From: Methylovirgula sp.
Lineage (GTDB): Bacteria > Pseudomonadota > Alphaproteobacteria > Rhizobiales > Beijerinckiaceae
Direction of reading: 5' to 3'
Length of the DNA stretch: 64,000 bases
Assembly (NCBI RefSeq): GCF_037200945.1
Contig: NZ_JBBCGP010000001.1
Coordinates: 2,168,501 to 2,232,500, forward strand
A model generated the notes under the pieces. That model was not told the DNA's origin, did not search any database, and was given only the letters and a program-made list of their open reading frames with translations. A program made the translations under genes and the position numbers. The stretch's first letter is position 1; the number at the start of each line of letters is the position of its first letter. Of the stretch, positions 17,362-24,065 are shown piece after piece.

Positions 17362-17964
17362 ATGAGCTACGCGATTATAGGATTCGGTAAGATAGGCCAG
17401 GCTCTCGCCTACGCCTTCGCCCGTAAGAACATCAAGGTAACCGTCGCGAGCCGCCGGCCGCCCGAGGCGTTGGCGCCACAGGCTGGGGCGATTGGACCCA
17501 CGGTCGTCGCCAAGTCACTACAAGATGCAGTCGAGGCCGACACGATCATCTTGGCGGTGCCGTTCGGGGAGCATCGCGAGGTTGCGAAGGCCCTGCCAAG
17601 CTGGAAAGGCAAGACGATCATCGACGCGATGAACACGTTTGGAGTTCCGCCTGAGGAGCTGGACGGCCTCCCATCCTCCGCCTTCGTTGCGAAGGCGTTC
17701 ATTGGCGCCACGCTCGTGAAGGGTTTCAACCATCTGGGCGCAACCAAACTGGCTGCCGATCCAATCGTCGAGGGTTTCCACCGGGTCGTCTTTCTTTCGA
17801 GCGACGACGAGGACGCAGTCGCGCTCGTGGCGGATTTGGCCAACCAGCTCGGCTTTGCACCCGTCAATCTGGGCAAACTCAACCAAGGTGGCCGGCTGGT
17901 CCATGCACGCGGCCGCATTTGGGGCCAGCTGATCTTCCAGGACCTGTTCAAGAAGGAGCAGTAA
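17362..17964 (+). CDS. NAD(P)-binding oxidoreductase of the F420-dependent NADP reductase-like family
   Basis: A 200-residue single-domain Rossmann protein. It starts with the dinucleotide motif IIGFGKIGQALA and continues with ADTIILAVPFGEHREV and IIDAMNTFG, typical of COG2085 predicted dinucleotide-binding enzymes. The substrate is unknown. ATG 17362 follows GGAGACGC. It lies 16 bases after the SDR gene and is probably cotranscribed with it under the divergent LysR-type regulator. The three genes look like one accessory redox cassette inserted between PBP1A and prfB. Confidence 0.8.
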   Translation: MSYAIIGFGKIGQALAYAFARKNIKVTVASRRPPEALAPQAGAIGPTVVAKSLQDAVEADTIILAVPFGEHREVAKALPSWKGKTIIDAMNTFGVPPEELDGLPSSAFVAKAFIGATLVKGFNHLGATKLAADPIVEGFHRVVFLSSDDEDAVALVADLANQLGFAPVNLGKLNQGGRLVHARGRIWGQLIFQDLFKKEQ

Positions 17965-18196
17965 CGGATTTACTGTCCACTGTCAGAGGTGCTGCTTGCC
18001 TGCGCCCATGAGAGTCCACGCGGACTAAGTCATAATCCGAGGTCCGGAAGCGGCGAGGGCTTCGACGTCCCCTTTCCGCCCATCTCAGTCATTCCCATAT
18101 GAGTTCATGGCTTAATTCCCCGCCTTGGCGCCCATTTACATCCCCAGGCCGCGCCCCTATGTTCCGCCGCCTTCTCGACCGGAGTTTTTTCCTTTC

Positions 18197-19328
18197 ATGC
18201 GTGCCGAAGCCGAATCGCTGACTCAATCGATCAAGCAATCCATGGGATTGCTGAGGAGGCATCTTTGACGTCGATGCTTCAACGCGCCGCCTCGCGGAAC
18301 TGAACGCCAAGGCCGAAGATCCCAATATCTGGAACGATGCCGAAACCGCGCAAAAGGTGATGCGCGAACGCACCGAGCTCGAAGAGCGGCTTGGTGCAAT
18401 GGCGCGTTTCGAGTCGGAGCTTGAGGACGCGGTCACGCTCGTCGAACTGGCCGAGGCCGAGAACGATGCGGATGCCGAAAAGGAAGGCGTCGGCCAGCTT
18501 AAAAAGCTCAAGCAGGAAGTCGAGCGCAAGCAGATCGAATTGCTGCTTTCGGGCGAGGTCGACCAGAACGACACCTATATCGAAGTCCATTCCGGTGCCG
18601 GCGGCACCGAGAGCTGCGATTGGGCGCGCATGCTGTTTCGCATGTATGCGCGCTGGGGTGAGCGGAACAAATTCAAGGTCGAAATCATCGAAGAGACAGC
18701 AGGCGACGAGGCGGGGATCAAATCCGCCACGCTGCTGATCAAGGGCCACAATGCACATGGCTGGGCGAAGACCGAGTCGGGCGTCCACCGGCTGGTGCGG
18801 ATTTCGCCGTTCGATTCAAATGCACGCCGTCATACGAGCTTCGCCTCGGTCTGGGTCTATCCCGTCATCGATGACCGCATCGAGATCGACGTGAAAGAAT
18901 CGGATTGCCGGATCGATACCTATCGCTCGTCGGGCGCCGGTGGTCAGCACGTCAACACGACCGACTCGGCCGTCCGCATCACGCATCTTCCGACCGGCAT
19001 CGTCGTTGCCTGCCAGGGCGAACGCTCGCAGCACAAGAACCGCGCGACGGCGTGGAACATGCTGCGTGCGCGCCTTTATGAGCGCGAGATGGAAATCCGC
19101 GAGGCGGCGGCCAGCGTCACCGAGGCGTCCAAGACAGAGATCGGCTGGGGTCACCAGATCCGTTCTTACGTCTTGCAGCCCTATCAACTGGTGAAAGACC
19201 TGCGCACGGGCGTAACGTCGGGCACGCCGTCGGATGTGCTCGACGGCGATCTCGAACCGTTCATGGAAGCGGCGCTGGCGCAGAAAGTTTATGGCGGCGG
19301 CCCGGGCGAAGTCGAGGACGTGGATTAA
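18197..19328 (+). CDS. prfB: peptide chain release factor 2 (programmed +1 frameshift)
   Basis: RF2 recognises UGA/UAA and triggers peptide release. Frame 0 (18197-18265) encodes 23 residues (starting MRAEAESLTQSIKQ) and meets an in-frame TGA at 18266-18268. Skipping T18266 gives a second frame (18267-19328) that completes a 376-residue protein with the peptide anticodon SPF and the catalytic GGQ (SSGAGGQHVN). The recoding signal is exactly conserved: AGGAGG (18254-18259), a 3-base spacer, then CTT TGA C. RF2 thus regulates its own synthesis, since scarce RF2 favours the shift. An inverted repeat follows the stop. Confidence 0.95.
18254..18269 (+). promoter_or_regulatory. prfB +1 recoding site
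   Basis: The sequence AGGAGG-CAT-CTT-TGA-C consists of an internal Shine-Dalgarno three bases before the slippery CTT, an in-frame UGA and a following C. Spacing is identical to the well-studied RF2 frameshift site of E. coli. Confidence 0.95.
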
Positions 19329-19335
19329 GGAATGC

Positions 19336-19404
19336 GTCATTGCGGGCAAAACGAAGCAATCCCAAAGGCTGGATTGCTTCGTCACTTAAGCTCCTCGCAA
19401 TGAC
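19336..19404. repeat. imperfect palindromic repeat between prfB and the rhomboid-like gene
   Basis: Arms GTCATTGCG and CGCAATGAC enclose ACGAAGCAATCC and GGATTGCTTCGT arms, giving a long interrupted hairpin. It resembles the dispersed palindromic elements common between genes of Bradyrhizobium and Rhodopseudomonas relatives. It may also work as a transcription end for prfB. Only one copy is visible in this window. Confidence 0.65.
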
Positions 19405-19424
19405 AGCGGCGAGAGGGGATTTAA

Positions 19425-20240
19425 GTGCAGCGTGGCCGCCAGAGAATTTTCAACGTCCCGCTGGTTCTTGTCATCCTCGTCGGGCTGATGCTCGGCATTC
19501 ACCTGCTGCGCCAGCTTCTGCCGCTCGAACAGGATATCTGGACGCTCATCCATTTCGGCTTTGTACCCGGACGCTTCACCTATGCGTTCGACCCTGGCCG
19601 GATCGCAAAAGTCATCGCGGCGGCGCAAGACGCCGACCCGATGCAGGGCGAGATTGATCGCGCCTTTCTCAACAATGGCAAGCCATTGTGGTGGACGCCG
19701 CTGACTTATGTTTTCCTGCACGCCAATTGGGCGCATGTGGGATTCAATGCGCTCTGGCTCGTGGCCTTCGGCGCACCGGTCGCACGGCGGTTTGGTCCGC
19801 AGCGTTTTATCGCCTTCTGCATCGGCGGCGCGGTCGCGGGCGCATTGGCGCATCTCCTCACGCATCTGAATGATTTGCAGCCGGTGATCGGTGCCTCGGC
19901 CGTCGATGCGGCGACGATGGCGGCGGCGGTGCGGTTCATGTTTCAGCCGGACACACCGTTGGGCGAGAGCGGGCGCGGGTCGGAGCGCCCGCCCCATGCG
20001 CGGCCGGCACTATCGCTGATGGCGGTCTTCACCGACAGCAGCGCGCTGACCTTTCTCATCTTCTGGTTTGTGACGAATTTTATTTTCGGCATCGTATCCG
20101 GGCCGGGCAACGTCGGTGGCGGCGCGATTGCCTGGCAGGCGCATGTCGGCGGATTTTTATTCGGCCTTTTGGCATTTACGCTTTTCGATCCGCCTTATGC
20201 CGCGCCGCACAATGAAGACGTTTTACCGATTGACGATTAA
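19425..20240 (+). CDS. rhomboid-family membrane protein
   Basis: A 271-residue polytopic protein related to rhomboid intramembrane serine proteases. Six or so hydrophobic spans are visible. The HANWAHVGFNALWL segment matches the conserved HxxxxHxxxN region, and the candidate catalytic Ser is in IGASAVDA, with the partner His in AWQAHVGGFLFG. The Ser is followed by A rather than the G of the classical GxSG motif, so activity is uncertain. An approximately 30-residue polar loop (PLGESGRGSERPPHAR) is inserted after the Ser helix. The start is GTG 19425 behind GAGAGGGGA. It stands alone after prfB. Confidence 0.82.
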   Translation: MQRGRQRIFNVPLVLVILVGLMLGIHLLRQLLPLEQDIWTLIHFGFVPGRFTYAFDPGRIAKVIAAAQDADPMQGEIDRAFLNNGKPLWWTPLTYVFLHANWAHVGFNALWLVAFGAPVARRFGPQRFIAFCIGGAVAGALAHLLTHLNDLQPVIGASAVDAATMAAAVRFMFQPDTPLGESGRGSERPPHARPALSLMAVFTDSSALTFLIFWFVTNFIFGIVSGPGNVGGGAIAWQAHVGGFLFGLLAFTLFDPPYAAPHNEDVLPIDD

Positions 20241-20426
20241 CCGGAATGCTTTTCGCGCGTTGCGAGAAATGACAAGCTAAGTCTGAACGGCGCACGCGGG
20301 TTGCTGCGGCGCAAGGGATTCATCTTCGCGCTTGCAGATTGATTCATTCGAAAAAGCCATGCATTCTTATGGCAATCAATCGCCATGAACGCGATTGTTC
20401 ACGAAATGCCATGCAAGGAGGTCAAG

Positions 20427-20858
20427 ATGACAATCGCGCGAATCCTGGCGACAAAGGGTCGTGAGGTCGAAACCGCGCAGCCGCACCGGACCCTGCTTGA
20501 AATTTCCCAAATCCTTGCCGCGCGCCGTATCGGCGCCGTGGTCATTTCGGATGCATATGGTGCGTTGCTCGGCATTCTGTCGGAGCGCGACATCGTGCGG
20601 GCGCTCGGGCAGGGCGGTGTTCACGCGTTGGACGACCCAGCGTCGTCGCATATGACGATCAATGTCATTACGATAACAGAAGACGTGACCGTGCTTGACG
20701 CGGTTGAACTTATGAACGCGGGCCGCTTCCGTCACATGCCGATCATGAAAGATGGCCGGGTGGACGGCATCATCTCGATTGGCGACGTCGTCAAATTCCG
20801 ACTCGCGGAGATCGAGCAGGAACAATCGGCGATGCGCGAATATATCGCGACCGTTTAG
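20427..20858 (+). CDS. CBS-domain protein
   Basis: A 143-residue stand-alone protein made of a CBS pair. The first repeat is TLLEISQILAARRIGAVVIS with GILSERDIVRAL. The second is TVLDAVELMNAGRFRHMPIM with GIISIGDVVKFRL. Such proteins bind adenine nucleotides and modulate partner enzymes. No partner is fused or obvious here. ATG 20427 is preceded by a near-perfect AAGGAGGT; an upstream ATG (20385) is less likely. It ends 6 bases from the convergent hisI. Confidence 0.88.
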   Translation: MTIARILATKGREVETAQPHRTLLEISQILAARRIGAVVISDAYGALLGILSERDIVRALGQGGVHALDDPASSHMTINVITITEDVTVLDAVELMNAGRFRHMPIMKDGRVDGIISIGDVVKFRLAEIEQEQSAMREYIATV

Positions 20859-20864
20859 CCGGGC

Positions 20865-21278
20865 CTAAGTTTCCGGCCCGTCGAAGCTGAGCGTCGTCGC
20901 GCCGGCGCCGAGCGCGACCTTGCGATAGAAACACGAGCGGCGGCCGGTGTGGCAGGCGCCGCCATCGCCGCCGGGCAGGACTTTCATCAACAGAATGTCC
21001 TGATCGCAATCCGTGTGGATCTCGACGATCTTCTGCTGCTGGCCGGACGTGTCGCCCTTGCGCCAGAGGCTTTTGCGCGAGCGTGACCAATAATGCGCGA
21101 TGCCGGTTTCGAGCGTCAGCCGCAGCGCCTCGGCGTTCATATGCGCGAACATCAGCACCGCGCCGTCGCCGGCGTCGATGGTGATGCAGCCAATGAGGCC
21201 GTCGGCATCGAAGCGCGGCGTGAAGACGCCGCCCTCTTCGAGTTCGGCCTTGCCGCCGGGAGGCGGGAAGGGGGTCAT
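20865..21278 (-). CDS. hisI: phosphoribosyl-AMP cyclohydrolase
   Basis: A 137-residue enzyme of histidine synthesis that opens the purine ring of phosphoribosyl-AMP. Visible motifs are MFAHMNAEALRLTLETG, HYWSRSRKSLWRKG, the metal-binding HTDCDQD and the zinc ligands in CHTGRRSCFYR. It is the single-domain HisI, not fused to HisE. It starts 7 bases behind folE on the same strand, so the two are probably cotranscribed although their pathways differ. Confidence 0.95.
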   Translation of the reverse strand: MTPFPPPGGKAELEEGGVFTPRFDADGLIGCITIDAGDGAVLMFAHMNAEALRLTLETGIAHYWSRSRKSLWRKGDTSGQQQKIVEIHTDCDQDILLMKVLPGGDGGACHTGRRSCFYRKVALGAGATTLSFDGPET

Positions 21279-21285
21279 GGAAGTC

Positions 21286-21921
21286 CTATCTGCCCCGGAC
21301 GAGGGTGAGGAACCGCACTTGTTCGGCCGGATCGTCGCGGAAGACGCCGGTGAATTGATTGGTGATGGTCGAAGCCCCCTGTTTCATGACGCCGCGCATG
21401 GACATGCACAGATGCTCGGCCTCGATCATCACCGCCGCGCCGCGCGGACGCAGGTGCTTTTCGATAGCGCCGATGATCTGCGAGGTGAGCGCCTCCTGCG
21501 TCTGCAGGCGACGCGCATAGATATCGACGAGCCGGGCTAGTTTCGACAGGCCGACGACGCCCTCTTCACCGACATAATAGGCGATATGCGCCTTGCCGAT
21601 GAAAGGCACCATGTGGTGTTCGCAATGCGAGTTGAACGGGATATCGCGAACGAGGACTAGGTCGTCGTAGCCCTGAACTTCCTCGAAGACGCGCGAAAGA
21701 ACCTCGCTTGCGTCGTGCTTGTAGCCCGAGAAAAGCTCTTCATAGGCCTTCACGACACGCGCGGGCGTCTCGCGTAGGCCTTCACGTTCCGGATCGTCGC
21801 CGGTCCAAAGAAGCAACGTCCGCACCGCCGCTTCCGCTTCTTCGCGGCTGGGGCGAATGGGAGAGGGGGTGGGCATTTTGGGAAGCTGGCGATCGAGCAA
21901 GGACTTAACCACGTCATCCAT
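21286..21921 (-). CDS. folE: GTP cyclohydrolase I
   Basis: A 211-residue enzyme that converts GTP to dihydroneopterin triphosphate, the first step of folate synthesis. The conserved zinc and active-site blocks are present: FNSHCEHHMVPFIGKAHIAY, GLSKLARLVDIYARRLQTQE and EAEHLCMSMRGV. The C-terminus (RVFRDDP-like, then RFLTLVRGR) is normal. The N-terminal 30 residues are variable. It leads a probable folE-hisI unit and is divergent from the Fe-S scaffold gene, with two CCTATATAGG palindromes in the shared 206-base spacer. Confidence 0.95.
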   Translation of the reverse strand: MDDVVKSLLDRQLPKMPTPSPIRPSREEAEAAVRTLLLWTGDDPEREGLRETPARVVKAYEELFSGYKHDASEVLSRVFEEVQGYDDLVLVRDIPFNSHCEHHMVPFIGKAHIAYYVGEEGVVGLSKLARLVDIYARRLQTQEALTSQIIGAIEKHLRPRGAAVMIEAEHLCMSMRGVMKQGASTITNQFTGVFRDDPAEQVRFLTLVRGR

Positions 21922-22045
21922 GTGGCGCCTCCAATGGCAGAGTTGAGAGTTAAGAACAAACCTCAGGTAAACAAGGTCGTATTCGGCATTCCTGAGGCGG
22001 TGTGACCCAAAAAAGCGCCAAATCTCGTCGTCGAGCCTCGGTTCC

Positions 22046-22084
22046 CCTATATAGGAGCTTCGTCTAACTTATCCCTATATAGGG
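22046..22084. promoter_or_regulatory. paired CCTATATAGG palindromes in a divergent promoter region
   Basis: CCTATATAGG at 22046-22055 and CCCTATATAGGG at 22073-22084 are perfect palindromes with centres 28 bases apart, between folE and the Fe-S scaffold gene. They may be operator sites or double as symmetric -10 elements. No known regulator motif is assigned. Confidence 0.45.
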
Positions 22085-22127
22085 TTTGTCGCGGCCGGTC
22101 ATCCCCGCCGCAGGGCAGCAAAAATCC

Positions 22128-22580
22128 ATGCTCAACGACGTCTATAACAACAAAATTCTCGAACTCGCGGCTAACATTCCGCGCCGCGGGCGGCTTGCTG
22201 CGCCGGACGCGACGGCGCGCGCGCATTCGAAACTGTGCGGTTCGACTGTGATCGTCGATCTGACCATGGAAAACGGCCGGGTGACGGATTTCGCCCATGA
22301 TGTAAAGGCGTGCGCGCTCGGCCAAGCCTCGTCCTCGATCATGGCGCGTCACGTCATCGGCGCGACCGGGCCGGAACTTCGCCAGCTCTGCGATCGTGTT
22401 CGCGCTATGTTGAAAGAGAACGGACCGCCGCCCGAAGGCAAGTGGGCGGATATCGCGGTGCTGGAACCGGTGCGCGACTATAAGGCGCGCCATGCTTCGA
22501 CGCTGCTGACGTTCGAAGCGACGGTCGACGCCGTCCAACAGATCGAGGCGCGGGAAAAGGTCTCGCAGGATGCCTTCTGA
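22128..22580 (+). CDS. iron-sulfur cluster assembly scaffold protein (NifU/IscU-like)
   Basis: A 150-residue NifU-N-like scaffold that would assemble and hand on Fe-S clusters. The first Cys is in KLCGSTV and the second in DVKACALGQASSS. The third position is Ser (RHASTLLTF) rather than Cys, as I recall for this alphaproteobacterial subgroup. The Asp of the common CGD motif is also Ser. These changes could affect cluster stability. I start at ATG 22128 (MLNDVYNNK); an upstream GTG/ATG would add 14 unlikely residues. It overlaps yidD by 11 bases. Confidence 0.85.
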   Translation: MLNDVYNNKILELAANIPRRGRLAAPDATARAHSKLCGSTVIVDLTMENGRVTDFAHDVKACALGQASSSIMARHVIGATGPELRQLCDRVRAMLKENGPPPEGKWADIAVLEPVRDYKARHASTLLTFEATVDAVQQIEAREKVSQDAF

Positions 22581-22917
22581 CGGCGAGCTCAATGACTGGC
22601 AGCTTCTGCCGCGCCGCGGTGCGCATCTTCTGATCCGCGCCTATCAGCTCAGTCTTTCGGCTTTTATCGGCCGGTCTTGCCGGCATGAGCCGAGCTGTTC
22701 TGCCTATACAGATGAGGCGATTCAGCGGCATGGCCTTATCTTGGGGAGCCGCCTGGGCGCGGTCCGGATCTGTCGCTGTCATCCATGGGGAACTTCGGGC
22801 TACGATCCGGTCCCGGAGAAGGTTGTCCCGTTGCGGCGAAGGTTCGGAGTATTTTTCGCTCGTCCGCACAGGCGGTTCGAATGCGAGGCCGAAACCCCCA
22901 AAGCACCGAAGCAGTAA
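22570..22917 (+). CDS. yidD: membrane protein insertion efficiency factor YidD
   Basis: A 115-residue small protein with the family signature: a membrane-associated N-terminal helix (LLIRAYQLSLSAFIG), then CRHEPSCSAYTDEAI and RICRCHPWGTSGYDPVP. YidD assists YidC-mediated insertion of inner-membrane proteins. Here it sits behind the Fe-S scaffold gene with an 11-base overlap instead of beside rnpA-yidC. The C-terminal 25 residues are variable. The motif match is strong. Confidence 0.92.
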   Translation: MPSDGELNDWQLLPRRGAHLLIRAYQLSLSAFIGRSCRHEPSCSAYTDEAIQRHGLILGSRLGAVRICRCHPWGTSGYDPVPEKVVPLRRRFGVFFARPHRRFECEAETPKAPKQ

Positions 22918-23025
22918 AGGCGCGTTTGGCCGCATCGCCAATTGACTGTCGTTGATCCGACAAATCCACTAAAAGACCGGCGTGTTTGTCGGGCTTTGCG
23001 AAGCCGTTGGGAATGAGGGAATGAC

Positions 23026-23622
23026 GTGAGCGCAACCAATCCGCGTGTGGCCGATTATCCGGTCGATTTGCAATTTATCGGCCGCTGGTCACCGCGGGCG
23101 TTCACCGGCGAAGCAATTCCAGAGGCGGAATTGCGCAGTCTATTCGAGGCGGCGCGTTGGGCACCGTCGTCGTCCAATTTGCAGCCGTGGCGCTTTTTCT
23201 ATGCTTTGCGCGGCACACCGGAATTCGACACGTTTCTCGGTCTTCTATTCGAAGGAAACCAGGTTTGGGCGAAGAATGCCGGCGCGTTGCTTGTGCTCGC
23301 CTCCAAGACGACGAACCTCCCGGCCGGGAGCGACACGCCGGTCACCACGCGCAGCCATTCGTTCGATACCGGTGCGGCGTGGGCTTATTTTGCGCTCGAA
23401 GCGCAGCGGCTCGGCTGGGCGACCCATGCGATGGGCGGGTTTGATGTCGCACGCACGGGACCGGCGCTGAATCTGCCGGAGGATTATCGTCCCGAAGCCG
23501 CTATCGCCGTCGGCCGCAAGGGTGATCCGAGCATTTTGCCGGAAGGTCTGCAGGCCCGCGAGCTGCCGAACGGCCGCAAGCCGCAAAGCGAATTCACATT
23601 CAGGGGCGGCTTCCCCGCCTAG
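23026..23622 (+). CDS. nitroreductase-family protein
   Basis: A 198-residue FMN-dependent nitroreductase-like oxidoreductase. FMN-contacting motifs are visible near the start (RWSPRAFTGEAI), in the middle (ARWAPSSSNLQPWRFFYAL) and near the end (AIAVGRKGDPS). The natural substrate is unknown; relatives reduce nitroaromatics, quinones or flavins. The start is GTG 23026. It is probably followed in the same transcript by the small gene at 23647. Confidence 0.88.
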   Translation: MSATNPRVADYPVDLQFIGRWSPRAFTGEAIPEAELRSLFEAARWAPSSSNLQPWRFFYALRGTPEFDTFLGLLFEGNQVWAKNAGALLVLASKTTNLPAGSDTPVTTRSHSFDTGAAWAYFALEAQRLGWATHAMGGFDVARTGPALNLPEDYRPEAAIAVGRKGDPSILPEGLQARELPNGRKPQSEFTFRGGFPA

Positions 23623-23646
23623 CACATCCATCTCGGGAGAATTGCC

Positions 23647-23868
23647 ATGAGCACCAAATTGAACCGGCCGCGCGAGATCATCGAATTCTGCCTCGCGCCA
23701 CTCGGCATTTCCGAAACAAGCGAAGAATATAAAGAGGCGTTTCGCCGTCTGGAGCATGTCATCAAGACGTTCCAGCTCGCGGCGGCGCGGGAGAAGCAAC
23801 CGGTCTCCGTCGACTTCACGCACATCAATACGATCACGATCGACGAGCGCGCGCACGGCGACGAGTGA
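23647..23868 (+). CDS. small conserved-looking protein of unknown function
   Basis: A 73-residue soluble protein with GGGAGA six bases before its ATG. It is largely helical by composition (ETSEEYKEAFRRLEHVIKTF), charged, and has no membrane span. I do not recognise the family. It lies 24 bases behind the nitroreductase gene and 200 bases before ppk1. Good ribosome-binding site and coding-like composition support it as real. Confidence 0.6.
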   Translation: MSTKLNRPREIIEFCLAPLGISETSEEYKEAFRRLEHVIKTFQLAAAREKQPVSVDFTHINTITIDERAHGDE

Positions 23869-23926
23869 AATTATCGTCTCGCACCGCGTAGCGAACTTGC
23901 GCCCGGCAACGCCCGTGATGTGTCTG

Positions 23927-23980
23927 AAAACCTTTATTTTATAAGGTTTTACGCGATATCGAAAAGGTGTGAACCTTTTC
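23927..23980. repeat. two adjacent inverted repeats upstream of ppk1
   Basis: AAAACCTT (23927-23934) pairs with AAGGTTTT (23943-23950) across an 8-base AT loop. GAAAAGG (23961-23967) pairs with CCTTTTC (23974-23980). CGATATCG palindromes flank the second repeat on both sides. They may act as a terminator for the upstream small gene or as a regulatory site for ppk1. Confidence 0.5.
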
Positions 23981-24065
23981 GCCGGTGCGTCGATATCGTG
24001 CGAAAGTCATGGTAACGTCATCAGTGGGAGGCAGCGTCGCCGGGCGAAGCGAAGGAGAGAGTGCC

